Source of the DNA: Heterotrichella gracilis
Taxonomy: Eukaryota; Sar; Xanthophyceae; Tribonematales; Xanthonemataceae
Assembly: GCA_032358255.1 (NCBI GenBank)
Contig: JAULBX010002225.1
Coordinates: 83,373-147,372, forward strand
Length of the DNA: 64,000 nt
Direction of reading: 5' to 3'
The position numbers were made by a program, and so were the translations under genes. Of the stretch, positions 52,640 to 64,000 are shown piece by piece. Position 1 is the stretch's first letter; each line of letters starts with the position of its first letter. The notes under the pieces are model-generated. The model did no database searches. It saw nothing but the letters and a program-made list of their open reading frames with translations, and was not told the DNA's origin.

Positions 52640-55600
52640 TTACTGCCCCCTTGGCCCCCCAAGCGCAGGGCTGCTATACGATACCTGCAGGCGCCGCCCC
52701 CCCCCACCCTCCCCAATCATATTATCCACCCTCCCCCTCCCACTGTACATGTCCGATAGCCCATAAGCCATGAAAGATTCCGCCTTGGTCAACTGGCAGG
52801 GCTTGTGGCGTCCCAAGGGGGAAGGCACGCATGTGGATAGCTGCGGGGCGGTGGGTGGGTGTAGCTGTGGTGGGTGTGGGGCGGTGGTGGTGCCGGTGAT
52901 TTGCAGCTCGAGGGCGGTGGTGACCTCTGATGCGCACTCGACGGTGATGCCCGCATGAGCGGCGCCTGCATGTCAGGGGGTTTGTGAGGAGAGATACGGT
53001 ATGCAAAACCACATCAATTGGAAGGTTGCATGTGCCTGTGGTGCATATGCCTGTGGTGGGCATGCAGTGTGAGTGGTGAGTGGTGTGGTGAGTGTAGTGG
53101 GTATGGGGCGGTGGCGTTGAGGTGATTTCCCTGCCGCCCAAGTCAGGGTTTAGGGTTTCCCGTCCATGCCGACCTGTCAGCAACAGGTTGGCATCAATTG
53201 CTTCAAGCAGGCCCAAAATGCCGTGAATGCCGATGAGCCGATCGTGGCGGCCGTGGATCACCAGCTTGCCCCCCTGGATGCCGCGGATTTGTGCACATTC
53301 CGCGGCGCTCAGGTGGTGCATGTACGAGGCCCGCAGTTGGCCGCCACGCCCCGCTCGCCGTTGCTCCCGGCTCTGCACACAGGAAATTACAAAAAAGAAT
53401 TAATTTATATAACCAAAAAGCCACTGAATGTATAAGTACTTTAAAGATAAAGCCAATGAATTTGGTAGTTGCAGCCGATGCAGCCAAGTTAGCATGCACC
53501 CACCTCAAGGCAGAGCCCCACGCAAGGGCGTGCAGTGGCAAGCACCCTGCGTGAGCCAGGCCCCCCATGCAGTGCCAACAATGGTCACACCTCCATATGC
53601 ATGCAGGTAAACCCTAGGGTACCATGGTCGCTAGCCCTCCCAACATGCTCGCTTCACCCACCAGCAGAAATCGCTACCAATTGTCAAAAAGAGAACGGTA
53701 TGTACCATATCGGTGGACAAAAATAGAAGTACAAATGAACCATCTCAAATCTCTACCACACATAGATGTATCCCCGCCATGCGCACATACACCCTACCAA
53801 CCCTAGGTGCCTCATCACCTACCAGTCCAGCCTGGGACCCCCCTTGATGCCCATGTGATCTGATGTCAGCAATGATGTCATCCACCATGGCATCAAGGCG
53901 CCGTTTACGGCCTAGGGTTTTGCCCTTGTTACCGTCCGCTTGGGTGGCTCCCTGGTTATCCTTAGGTAGGGTCTCCCGCAGGTAGGCTGGGCTGAAGTTG
54001 AGTTTGAGGTTGGCACGCAGCTTGCTGGGGAGGGTGCCAAATTTGCCCTGTGGGATAGGATGGTTTTTGAAGTGGCGGGGGTGCACAGGTGCTAGCCTAG
54101 ACACACTGTCGCCCACGACCTTCCAAGTACCCATGCTAAGCCCTATAGGTATAGCTACACCCTACCATGAAACCCTCCGCAGCGCCACCTAGCGCAGCAT
54201 ATGCCAGCCCTGAGCGGGGTTGGCAGCAATGCCAATGATTTCACCCCCCCTTTCACCCTTCACCATTAACCAACTTGATAAATTATGTGGGTCCAGACCT
54301 GCGTGACCACGCCGTCGCACACACCCTCCCAAATACCCAAACCAATACCCTAGCCAAAGCCCTACCATGATACCCAGATAGGGTGCCCGCAGCGCCACCG
54401 AGCGCAGCATGTGCCAGCCCTGGGCGGGGGTGGCCAGCAATGTCAGGGATTTCACCACCCCCGGGTGGAGGGCCGCCAGCTTGAGTGCAACCATCCCGCC
54501 TAGGGACATACCAACAATGTGCACCTGCAGGGGGGGGCAAAGTCCCACATGAACCATGGTGTAACCGTGTGGTGTGGTGTGGTGAGGCGTAGCGTGTCCC
54601 AGTATTACTAGCAGCGCTAAGCATTCTGGCCACAAATTTGATGTGATTTTGACTGTGGCTCCATGCAATGCCAAGCATCGAAACGCTTGCGCAGACGACA
54701 GGCCATGGCGTATGAACACCCGCCTGCACGAGATGCATGCCCAACAATGGTCAGTTCACATCCAATTTCAAATGTGCAGACTTGATTCTATGAACACACA
54801 TCTCACTCAGAAAAATCTTTTCGGGTTTGTACAAAGGGGCACCTTCGCTGCAAATATTTTTCATTGTAAAACCCACCTCGCTCCATCCCAGGTGCTTCAG
54901 CAGAGCAGCAGCATCCCCAGCCATGGCCCCAGTGCTGTACTCCCGCGTGCGCATGGGGATGGTGCTACCCCCTACACCCCTGCGAGACGCATGCCATGGG
55001 TGGTAGGGTTACGCGCCAATCACGGGTACACCTCTTTTCCACGGGCAAACCTCGTTTCCACTGTACCATTTAGTACATTGTCAATTAGAAACAGAAGGAA
55101 TCTCTGCTTCCATGAGTGCACGCCTTGCTCAAGGGAATCTTACCCTAACCTATGGGCTGTAGTCCCTTGGAAACCCTTGATTTACCACCATGATCATAGC
55201 ACTTTCCTGGGTGTACCAGCCACATGTGTACATCCTGAGAGTGATGTGAAATATTTCCACATGGACTCGTGATAATTCCTGACCAACTCATTCCCTCCCA
55301 CCTGTTGTCAAAGATGCAGCATGCCACCAGGGGCCGTCCCCAGTGGTCCTTCAGGGATGACAAGTGCTGGATCTGGTCCTTGAAGTACTCCGACCTGCAA
55401 AGAAAGTCTAGTTAATATTTTTGCATCTGCTAGCCAAATTTTGTGAGTGTGGCAAAAACGAACCTACAAGGAATTGCACTATATTTTGGAAACCTGTTCA
55501 TAAGCATGCTGCCTACGCAGATCTGCAGGAATAGCAGGAATACTGGAACAGTTGCCAGCAAATCCCTTCTTTTCCAGTACCTGCCACACCCGTAATGTAA

Positions 55601-56930
55601 AGATATCTCCTTTACTTAAATTTCCAGGTGAAATCTGCAAGATCCCTTAGCAATAATCACAGGAAAGGAAATTCCACTCATCATTGTTTCAGAGAGAACA
55701 GTGTTTCATCTCCACTTATGTACTGATGATATTTTCTCCAAGCACCATACCTGCCCAGCGCTGCAAGCCCCATAATGAAGAGCACCCGCTCCTGCCAGGG
55801 ACCCCCTTCCCCTCCTGATTCACCATCATCAGGCCCCCTGCTTGCACCATCCACGTTCCCCTCCCCTCGACCTCCCTCGCCCTCTCTTCCGCTCACAGCG
55901 CAACCCTCTGGCTGGTGGCCACCCTGCGGCAGCATGGTATAATATGTACCGGAGGTGCGTGGGGGGGTCGGTGTGTGTGTGTGTGTGTGGGGGGTGATGA
56001 GGCAAGCCTGGGGTGTATATTGAGGTCGCAGTGGTAGCATTTGCCATTGCATGTCCAAAACATCACTGGGGCCAGACCCGCGGCAACAAGGCATGTGTCT
56101 CTGGTATAAACCACAATGTGACGTGACTAGGGTTTCTTTTGGGCGGCAGCATGTTAACAATACCCACGGCAATCGAATAAAGACGAAACCAGGTACAAGC
56201 ACAACCAGTCGGATAGGACAAAAAATTGAATTAAAAAATAATGGCTTGGGATGAACTATGACGAACACAAGGAATTAAAAAAAAAATCCAGACAATAACT
56301 GACAAAGTGGAACCCTAGTGAGACAATGATGGGGTTTTTCTGCCACGTAACTTGCAGTCACATGGGCCAACCTTCCCTCGTGAATTACCTGCGGTGCTGG
56401 CATAAGCAATACCAGGATGAGGCACTTATGGCTGACTGGTAACTTGGCTGTACTGCTGGATCCCTTGAATGGTAACTCATCTTGCTTACCTTGGCTGGGG
56501 TGCCAATTCCATCATCAATCCTTGCAGTGTCCCTTGTTGCTGCCGCCCCATGGCCCAAGGGATTGCCACCCTTCCTCCCCACAGTAGCTGCCCCATTTGG
56601 CGCTTTACCATTGCGTGATCCAGCAGGGGTGTCGACAGTGTAATGTAGCCTCGCGGGGTTGTTGGGTAGGATTTGCGCTCCAAGGGGGATGACATCATTG
56701 GTGTGGGAGGGGAGGGAGAGAGGGGAGGGTGGCGGGTGGCCACCTTCGTTCACAGCTGGCATTGGAGGTGGCTGTGAAAACCCTACCAAAGGTATTGCGG
56801 TGCTGCTCCCTGGCGCCTCGCTTGGGTTTGCAAAGTGGCCGAAAGCCCTCTCGAAACCCTCCTGCCCCACAATGACCTCGTAGGATATCTCTATGAGTGG
56901 GTTACTGCTGACCAAAACCCTTCCAAGCAT
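52640..56930 (-). CDS. Alpha/beta hydrolase
   Basis: Serine hydrolase of the alpha/beta fold; substrate unknown. Eight exons join in phase to 572 residues: 56490-56930, 55751-55923, 55302-55394, 54877-54979, 54366-54524, 53823-54047, 53174-53372, 52640-52965. The core runs ERVLFIMGLAALGR (strand and oxyanion loop), FDNRGVGGSTIP, VHIVGMSLGGMVALKLA with nucleophile Ser in G-x-S-x-G, VIHGRHDRLIG (acid Asp) and GAAHAGITVEC (catalytic His), so the triad is complete. Long insertions (acidic/Gly-rich before the core, a basic KTLGRKRRLD stretch in the lid region, a Pro/Thr-rich tail) make it larger than a minimal hydrolase. The start ATG at 56930 is the first in frame and is uncertain. The exon 7 donor is an unusual GTCGGC. 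Confidence 0.85.
54163..54250 (-). repeat. Copy of hydrolase exon 5 end
   Basis: This segment repeats 54361-54450, the donor end of exon 5 (ATPAQGWHMLR), including the CCCTACCATG donor context. The copy lies in the following intron and has lost about ten bases. Confidence 0.85.
55968..55990. repeat. (GT)n microsatellite
   Basis: GTGTGTGTGTGTGTGTG run in the hydrolase intron between exons 1 and 2. Confidence 0.9.
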
Positions 56931-57454
56931 GCTGCCCCTGCCAAGGGTTCTTTCCTGCTCAAGGTGCTGCAAAACCCTACCGCCAACCCTTGCCAAGGGT
57001 TTTTATGCCCGGAGTTGCTGCACTAGCCTACTGCCAACCATTGCCAGATGATCTCACGCTGAGGCGCAGTGCATCTAGGGATTTGTTGGCTGCACGGGAA
57101 AACCCTAGAAGCCTTGCCCCGTACACGTGCTGCCAACCTAGTTGGCGAACCGTAGTTTGCCACCCTTCAGAGGGTTCCAGCGCGTATCTGCTGGAAGCAA
57201 AGCCCTAAGAGGGTTTCAGCATATCTGCTGGAGGCAAAGGCCCAGGGCGCCCTGTCTTTTTAGCGCCTGTGGTCACCTGCGGGGGCAGGGAGAAATACCT
57301 AGGGAGGGTTTGTGGAGCACACGCACTGGGTGGGGTGGGTGGTTGCGTACCCGGTTGGGCCAGTGATCACCCCTCTGCAGGAAAGCAACACGTGCCTTCC
57401 CTCCTACCCTGGAAGGGGGTATTTTGGCCTTACCCTGATGCATTGCAATGCCAT
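56931..57454. other. Hydrolase upstream region
   Basis: No gene seen. Short near-repeats of TTGCCAAGGGTT and GAGGGTTYCAGC occur between 56940 and 57230. Confidence 0.4.
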
Positions 57455-57758
57455 CCCCTCCAACGGTCGACCCAGCCGTTGGCTCAGCACCTGAGTTTGA
57501 GTTGAGTCTTGAGTTCAACTTAGCAAGGGGTCGCAGGTTCGAACCCGAAGGGTAGCGATATTTTTCGAGTTTCCCTGAACTTTGCGATGGGATAAAATGG
57601 GGAGCACGAAAGTGCGGTAAGCGGCACGACTGGTTGGCTACCACCTGCCACACTGGAAACAGCGTCAGTTAAGCCTTGGTTCTAGGACTGGGGTGAGGCA
57701 TACCCAGACATGCTAACCTGGCTTCAAAGCTGGAAAGCAAATTTTTACTTACTTACTT
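57455..57758 (+). mobile_element. tRNA-derived SINE with (TTAC)n tail
   Basis: The 304-bp element is flanked by an exact 13-bp direct repeat ATTGCAATGCCAT at 57442-57454 and 57759-57771. Its head has a pol III A-box-like TGGCTCAGCAC at 57480-57490 and a perfect B box GGTTCGAACCC at 57536-57546, at tRNA-like spacing. A body of unrelated sequence ends in TTACTTACTTA. A second, truncated copy lies at 47244-47367. This is the layout of a tRNA-SINE mobilised by a LINE (family rule). It may still carry an active promoter. Confidence 0.88.
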
Positions 57759-57771
57759 ATTGCAATGCCAT

Positions 57772-59020
57772 GTGTGGATGTTGTGCGTGGTGGTGCAGGT
57801 ATACTGGTGCCACTACTGGCAAGGCAAAATGCTCCATAGCTGCGCGTACACCTAAACCCTAAACCCTAGCGCCTCCATAGCTGCGCGGATACCCTACCAA
57901 GTTCACCGGTAGATGGCAATTGCAGTGCCCCACATGCATGGGGTCACGTGTATCACCGATCCACAACCCTTGAACCCACTGCTCGCTATGCAAGCCACAC
58001 GGTACGTTGAAGTAGAGCTAGCGCACCTGGAACAGCAGGGTGGGGCAACTTGCACACCAAGTGGAGCTGTGGACGACTTTGGCGCTTGGGTGCATGACAT
58101 GCCACTCGGGCCAATGCCACGTCCCAGAGATCTACAAATAGCGTCCCGTGCAGAGAAACGTGAAGCGAGAGTAGTGCAATGAAATGCGTTGATGGTAGGT
58201 CGTTGTACGGGAATATTCTGCTCCTCTACGTTGCCACCTGTGGGCAAAGTTGCTAGATTAGATAATAAACCGCGAAATAGTGAAGGAGATATAACGCAAG
58301 CGTGCAACCGGTGAAAAGATGTTTACAAAAGCGGTGCAACACATACACACGACAAAGCAAACCCACCTCTCTCCCCACTTTCGTCCTACTGTGAGTGTGG
58401 CCACCGGTTCTCGTGCACACCTCCTTTGGCTCAACCCTGACTTGCTTCGAACCCTACAAGGGCACAGGCGCCAGCATTGCTTTAACATCCTGTACTCGGA
58501 AAGTGCAAGTCTGCAGGGTCACGGTAGCGCAGGTAGAGGCCTCACTAAACCAGGTACAACTCCCAACCTTGCGAATGCATGCATATGCATGCATGCATCC
58601 CTTCCAGACGCACACAACACAGCGTGCACCCCGTCTACACCCACACACCACCGCAACTGGCAACCTGCACACGAATGCTTGCATGCGCACGAAAAGAAAA
58701 CTCGTACCACAGGAACCCACAGGCAGGATCTGTGCCTAGTCCGCCTGCACTGGCTGTATATCTGTAGGGTACTGTGCCCAAGCCTTTTCCCTCACCACCG
58801 CACTTGCAAATAACCACACATACCCCATCGGTAGCGCAGCAGGCTTGGCCACGCTCACAGTGCGGCCCCTCACCCACCCCGCCCCTCCATCCTCTCACTC
58901 TGCCCCGCCATACCCCACCCCCAACCCACCCACCTCTCCACCATGCTACTCCCCAATTCGTCAATCTTGTCCTCATTTCTCATTATCCTGCCCTGTAGGG
59001 TGAGCATATCAGCACCAGTC
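57772..59020. other. Upstream region of the allophanate-hydrolase-like gene
   Basis: No exon of an amidase or of any other recognised family was found. It contains a short CCTAAACCCTAAACCC tract near 57851-57867 between two CTCCATAGCTGCGCG copies (57832-57846 and 57872-57887), the same copy-filler-copy layout seen in introns. Confidence 0.5.
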
Positions 59021-60514
59021 ATGGCCGGCAAGCTGTTTCAGCTGGCTGTGTGCGGCCTGCACCTGAGCGGCCAACCCCTGAACCACCAACTCACCGAGCT
59101 CAGCGCGACACTGGTGCGGACGTGCAACAGCGCGCCCACCTACAGGTAACGTCTAGGGCATTTTGTACCTCTTGTCAGGGATTTTGGGTTGTGCTCGCTA
59201 CACAGAACAGTGTTACCCCCGGCTGTGTGCGGCCTGCACCGTAGCAGCCAACCATATAGATACAGGTTATGACGTACAACAGCATGCCTCCCATACACTG
59301 CTGGGCGGGGGCGCGTGGGGGTTTGGGTAGTGGGTAGCAGTGCCAGGCAGGGCTGGTATGTGGCACTGCAAGGGTTAGGAGGTTAGGGTACTAGGATGCC
59401 AGGATTAGGGTCAGGGTCGGGGGTAAGGTTAGGAGTAGAGTTGAAATGAGGGTCAGGGTTTGCATGTGGCACCCCAAGGGTAAGGTTAGGGTATAGGGTT
59501 CAGTGGCTAGGATGTGCTGACTCAAGTGAGCATACTGCTTGCCAGGAGGTGCAACAGCAAACCCTGTGAATGAGATAAGAGCTTGTTTCCACAACCGTGT
59601 GCAGGCTGTATGCTGTCACCGACCCCGCCTCGCGCATCTGCGTGCCAAGAGTTCGAAATATAAAATATTATCCACTAAGTTTAATTGAAGCATTGTGAGT
59701 TATTGTTTTTCCACAATTATCTGCAGGCTGTATGCTGTCACTGACCCCGCCTCGCGCATCTGCAAGCCAGGGATGATAAAAGTGACGGATGGGTCGGGGG
59801 GGCCAGTGCACCTGGAGGTGTGGGAGATGCCGCTGGAGCGGTTTGGGGAGTTCATAGTCAAGGTGAGGCAAGAGAAACCCTAAACCCTAATCTACAAACC
59901 CTGGACAAGGGTTTCGGTGCACCTAGAGGTGTGGGAGATGCCGCTGGAGCGGTTTGGGAAGTTCATGGTCAAGGTGAGGCGAGGCAAACTCCTAAATACA
60001 GCACCACCTTAAATGCACGTGCTCACATAGCACCCGTGCCCACATAGCAGCACCATGATCCTGCACCCCTCACTCGACCCCCACTCCCACCCACCCACCT
60101 ACCAACTCCACCCGGAAATTCCCGTCCCCCCCACCAGGTGCCTGCTCCCCTTGACATTGGCACCGTTGACTTCAAGGGTCACACCTTAAACACCTACTCC
60201 CGTGCACACGCTGAACACCACACACCGCTGCACTGACACGCCCCACACCATCTGAGCCACAACCATCCCCATAACAGAATAACAGAATAATGAAACCATC
60301 CCCATGAGTCCACTCTGCAGCTTACATAAATTTTCCTCCCCTCCCTCGCCCCCACCAGGTGCCTGCTCCCCTTGGCATCGGCACCGTTGACCTGGAGGAT
60401 GGCGCCAGCGTGAAGGGGTTCATATGTGAGGGGTGGGTGGCGCAGGGGGGGGAGGGTATTGAAGACATTACGGGGCTGGGCAGCTGGCTCACCTACCTGG
60501 CCAGGCAGCAATGA
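59021..60514 (+). CDS. Stand-alone allophanate-hydrolase C-terminal-type domain protein
   Basis: Three exons (59021-59145, 59727-59862, 60359-60514) join in phase to 138 residues. The sequence reads LFQLAVCGLHLSGQPLNHQL, then APTYRLYAVTD, HLEVWEMPLERFGEFI, VPAPLGIGTVDLEDG and VKGFICEGW. This pattern (HLSG-PLN, VWE-P--FG-F, PAPLGIGTV, VKGF-CE) is the C-terminal domain found after the amidase domain in allophanate hydrolase, and in small stand-alone relatives. No amidase domain is visible upstream to 56.9 kb. The exon start is preceded by an acceptor (CTGTAG) at 58998, and the frame is open back to it, so an upstream exon is possible. A role in urea/allophanate use is inference. Confidence 0.75.
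59595..60180 (+). repeat. Copies of three exon edges in the allophanate-hydrolase-like gene
   Basis: About 59600-59650 repeats the start of exon 2 (GCAGGCTGTATGCTGTCACY). 59911-59975 repeats its end with donor (VHLEVWEMPLERFGKFMVK), after a CCCTAAACCCTAAT filler at 59878-59891. 60134-60176 repeats the start of exon 3 (VPAPLDIGTVDF). Every internal exon edge with a neighbouring intron is echoed. Confidence 0.9.
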
Positions 60515-62555
60515 AGGAATTGTTGTTCTCATCCCCGGGGGGAGCACGTAATTCATTGCCCTGGAAGCTCTTGTTCTCTTGTTATCTTGTGTGGGGTACA
60601 TGGAGGGGTATTTAATTGAGAGGGGGAGGGTTCGGAGGGAACTATCCACAGGGTATTGGGGACATTCCAGGGTTGGGAGCTTCGAGGTGGCACTTGGGCT
60701 GTTTCGAGGAGCACTTGTAGGTGCAGTGAGGGAGCAGCCATTTTACAATTAAGCACTGGTTTTTCTGGCTGAAGTTAAACGGCAACTCTTGAGAACCGTG
60801 ATAGAGATGGTTGTCGTGGTTGGCATGCAGCGTATAGGGTAAGTCGTAGGGTTTTCGAGGCACACGCCCATGCCACTGGATGTACGCAGTGAAGTGGGCG
60901 TTGCTGGTGTGTACCGTGGGCAAGCTACAAGCTTGTAAAGACCCCTGTACCCTTATGCACTGCACATTGTGCACGATTGCCAACCCTAGGCTAGGGAAAG
61001 GCGCATAAACGCCCGCTTGGTAGCTGCTTTGGCAGCGCAAATTATTGCAACTTGAGCAAACCGTGCACATCAAACTAGGATCATATTCAGGCTTTACTGG
61101 CAGGGACAGTGCGCATGGGTTGCACCAGCTGTTCTAGGGTCCAGGGTGAGGGTTAGGGTGTTAGGGTCACGGGTTGCACCCAAGTAGGGTTCAAAACTGG
61201 GCACCCCCACGGTTAACCTGCCCTGCCTTCCGCTGTATACATGGCTTTCTGGAGGAAGCTTGCAAGCTACTAGTACTTGCCAAGAGACCTCAAGGGCACC
61301 AGTGTTCCACTCCCAACCTTTGGTGGGCTTAACAAGTTGAAGGGGGCTTGCTGCCTAGCTAGGGCATGCCCCACATCGACCTACCTAAGGCCTCTAGACG
61401 CAGCACCGACACAGCAGCTGCCGAAAGGCGCACAAGGAAGCCTTGAAGGATACTCGGAAAGGAGCGTTGTATGCCAAAGGTATGCCGGGTTGCCAAAAGC
61501 AGTCGTTATGGTGCAAGTACTGCAGTGGTGTGCTGGACCAAGTGGTCATAGGTCCAGAAAACACGTTCTCAATGCCCATCTCCCAAAGCGCCGTTGCCCC
61601 GTTCGTAGCTGGGTTTTGTTCCCTCTATATGCCGGGGGAGGCTCAGGGAATGGCACATTTTACACCGACCTTCTAGAACCCACGAGCCCGCCTTTGGCTA
61701 ATCCCAGACATGGTCCTTAGCCGTATCTCGCACCGTATCTAGCACCCAGCACGGCTTGATACAGCCGCATTGCCACCCAACTGTCCTTCGTAGACCCTCA
61801 TCTGTTGTATTTATTCCGTTTAGAAGGTTGGGCACCGGCCAGACAACGTTGTACAGCCCCCGTGTAGTTCAAACGACTTCAAACTTGCGAGACCCATGCC
61901 TCGAAATGTAGGTGCCCCACGACGCGCATTACCAGTTCCACTTGCTTTTCAACTGTTGCCATAAAACATGCCAGTATCTCACGTATTCTGTGGAGGATTT
62001 ACGGCTATTTCTTGCATCGGGTGAGTCTCGGCTTTGTGAGCCTGGGTTCTTGGCGTGGCCCCCACTGCTGGACCCAACTGTTCGTATGAGGCACACGCAC
62101 GGGCCTTGTAGCATCACCCTCAAGGGTTTGCACAACTAAGTTCACCATTGGGTCTCCATTCCAGGCTCAGTTCCCTTCGCCTTCAGTAAAACCTACCTTG
62201 CCAGCTGAGCGGATGCCTACCTATATGCACACGAGCACAGAAGCACAGGAGGAGTACCTGGCTGGCTGTTGATTGGCCAAGGCTACGAGCACAGCCTACA
62301 CAGCACTGTTAGCAACAGGCCAGTTCCACCAGCCAGCGTCAGCTCTGAACCAGCCACCAGAAACCCTAAACCCTACACAAGGGTTCAGGCCACGCTAGCC
62401 TTGGCAGCAACGCTTGCAAGGCCAGCCTCCACGACACACAGCCAGCTCAACACGCCAGCGCTACCTTACCCTACCCAAGGGTTTCACGCACCCCCGTCGC
62501 GATGACGGTACACCCTAGCTTAGGGTTTGCCAGGCCAGCCCCCCGACCGACAGCC
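60515..62555. other. Intergenic region
   Basis: About 2 kb with no recognised gene. TGTAA at 60934-60938 could be the poly(A) signal of the preceding gene. Degenerate GGGTTAGGGTGTTAGGG occurs near 61147 and AAACCCTAAACCCTACAC near 62362. Confidence 0.45.
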
Positions 62556-63758
62556 ATGGCCACAGCCACCACCACCAGCGCCTCCGCTCACCTCCACCCC
62601 CCACCCCCCCACGCCACCCACCTTCCCCCCCGAACCCACCTGCACCGCCACACGCTCCAAAGCACCTGCTTCAACTCCTTAGCCAAGCCCTACCAAAACC
62701 CCATCAGGACCCTAGCCACCACCACCCAGCGGCGCAGCACTGGGAGGTGTGGGCAGGTCACCCGATGCGCGGCCTCATCTGCAGCGGAGGGTTTTGGCGG
62801 AGGGTTTAGGGTTCCTGAGGGCGTTTACAAGCAGGAGGAGCCTAGCCTTGACAGGGACGAGTGGAAGGAGCAGCAGCGAAAGAAGCTGCGCACGGTGAGG
62901 ACACCCTCTGAAACCCTGCACACACTTTAAACGCACAAAGTTTACCATTTAATCAACCTTGCAGAGTTTATCATTGAGCTGTGCCAGTGAGTGGCTGTGC
63001 CAACCGCTACCACACCAACTCCCTCTCCCCAGGTGTTCAGCTTCCAACCCTGGGGGGTGCACTTCAGCTTGTCGATTTGAATCCTGCACCTAGACTGTCA
63101 ACCCTAAACTTTAACCACACACCCACACACCCCACCATGCAGGTATTCACCTTCCAGGCCTGGGAGGGGCACCGCAGCAGCAAGCGATACCTGAGGCACA
63201 TGGCCGGGATATTCTCGTGAGTGGCGCAATAACCCTAAACCCTAAACCCTACACATGCAACACAGGCCTGGCAGGCACACTGTCGGCATGGCATGGCAGA
63301 CACATTATCATGGCTGGCGCAAAGCCTATGTGAGGGTTTGGTAGGGCCACATAGGGTTGGGCGTGTGGCCGGGAAGGGAGGTTGATAATCTTGGGGATTA
63401 TCATTATCCCATTATCATCCCCAGGATTCCAAGGCAACTGTCACCAGCAGCTCTGAAAACCCCCTAGCCTGCACCCCCACCATGGCCGCTTGTGGGCTGA
63501 CGTAGCATGGCCCGCACCCTTGCCACCATCACTCAAACACAATAGGAGGAGTAGCAGGATCCATGTCCATGCTTGGGCACAGGTCGCGCATCGCTCGGGG
63601 CCCGGCGGTACCCATTGCATACCCTAAACCCTAGGCACGGTCTAATAGATGTGTATTTATTTGTATGCAGGTCGCGCATTGCTCGGGGCCTGGCGGTACC
63701 CATTGCATATGTGCTGGTGGTTGCAACGTGCGTGTGCTGCTACCAGAGCGCACTGGAG
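62556..63758 (+). CDS. Bestrophin-like chloride/anion channel, plastid type (3' part off window)
   Basis: Bestrophin-family anion channels of the thylakoid (plant VCCN1, algal BST proteins) adjust the proton motive force or carry bicarbonate. Three exons are visible: 62556-62894, 63143-63216, 63671-63758, giving 167 residues in phase. The N-terminus is rich in Thr, Ser, His and Pro, as in a transit peptide, and passes a likely cleavage region near RCAASSAAEG. The diagnostic entry follows: VFTFQAWEGHRSSKRYLRHM, then IFSSRIARGLAVPIAYVLVV into the first membrane segment. The gene continues beyond 63759 (GTGAGA donor). An upstream in-frame ATG at 62502 is an alternative start. Whether it conducts Cl- or bicarbonate cannot be judged. 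Confidence 0.8.
63010..63640 (+). repeat. Copies of bestrophin-like exon 2 and exon 3 starts
   Basis: About 63027-63062 repeats the exon 2 start with its acceptor (reads VFSFQPWGVH against VFTFQAWEGH). About 63580-63616 repeats the exon 3 start (CAGGTCGCGCATCGCTCGGGGCC), joined to the original at 63671 through CCCTAAACCCTAGGCAC. A CCCTAAACCCTAAACCCTAC tract also follows exon 2 at 63233-63252. Confidence 0.9.
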
Positions 63759-64000
63759 GTGAGAAAACTCTTTTCAAGGGTGTAATGGGTTTTGGGTGGG
63801 TTTTGGGTGGGGTTTGTGTGCGCGACACTCGCAATGGCATCAACATCTTCTGCCATTGAGGGCATCGATTTCGATTTATAATTGTACCAAATTTATATTT
63901 AAGTTGTGCTCTTGTCCTGTATTATACAGTGGGAGCCACGTAATCGAGTAAGGTTTCAGTGAGCAGAAACGGGGGGGGCACTTTGATGCCCAGGATGTTT

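Overview
This window is nuclear DNA of a green alga, most likely a chlorophycean (volvocalean) species. The genes are split by many short GT-AG introns whose phases I could join by hand. Several proteins are plant/algal types: a UVR8 UV-B photoreceptor, a plastid Obg GTPase with a transit peptide, a bestrophin-like chloride channel, and a kinase with an SnRK2-like catalytic domain. Short TTTAGGG / CCCTAAA tracts, the plant-type telomere unit, are scattered through introns. The exact species cannot be fixed from the sequence alone; the TTTAGGG unit (rather than TTTTAGGG) would fit a Haematococcus/Dunaliella-like lineage better than Chlamydomonas (inference).

Layout from left to right. 298-7397 (-): a class III nucleotidyl cyclase with an ion-channel-like, S4-bearing N-terminus; its 3' end lies off the left edge. 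8453-9423 (+): proteasome maturation factor UMP1/POMP. 12166-16519 (-): UVR8, complete in ten exons, with two extra copies of its C-terminal exon downstream. 18094-18643 (+): a weakly supported small membrane protein. 19376-22525 (+): a kinase-fold protein with one in-frame TAG. 22761-23790: a fold-back element and its fragments. 24409-29088 (+): an amino acid permease. 31600-34119 (-): a plastid-type SAM-dependent methyltransferase. 37756-43410 (+): plastid Obg GTPase. 45045-48900 (-): a Ser/Thr kinase. 52640-56930 (-): an alpha/beta hydrolase. 59021-60514 (+): a stand-alone allophanate-hydrolase C-terminal-type domain. 62556 to beyond the right edge (+): a bestrophin-like channel. For most genes I give exon coordinates; their splice phases are consistent and the products have normal family lengths. 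The genes are independent eukaryotic transcription units, not an operon, and I see no shared pathway.

The unusual theme of the window is pervasive. In nearly every gene the introns hold one or more diverged copies of the neighbouring exon edge, including its splice site. Many of these copies are joined to the original by a short telomere-type (TTTAGGG/CCCTAAA) filler. Terminal exons are also copied downstream of the stop codon (UVR8 x3, Obg x3, permease x2). In UVR8 the extra terminal exons remain open and splice-compatible but lose the VP motif. The window also holds a 614-bp hAT-like MITE with an 8-bp target-site duplication, a tRNA-derived SINE with a (TTAC)n tail (one 304-bp copy and one 5'-truncated copy, both with clear target-site duplications), and a duplicated copy of the permease 5' region.
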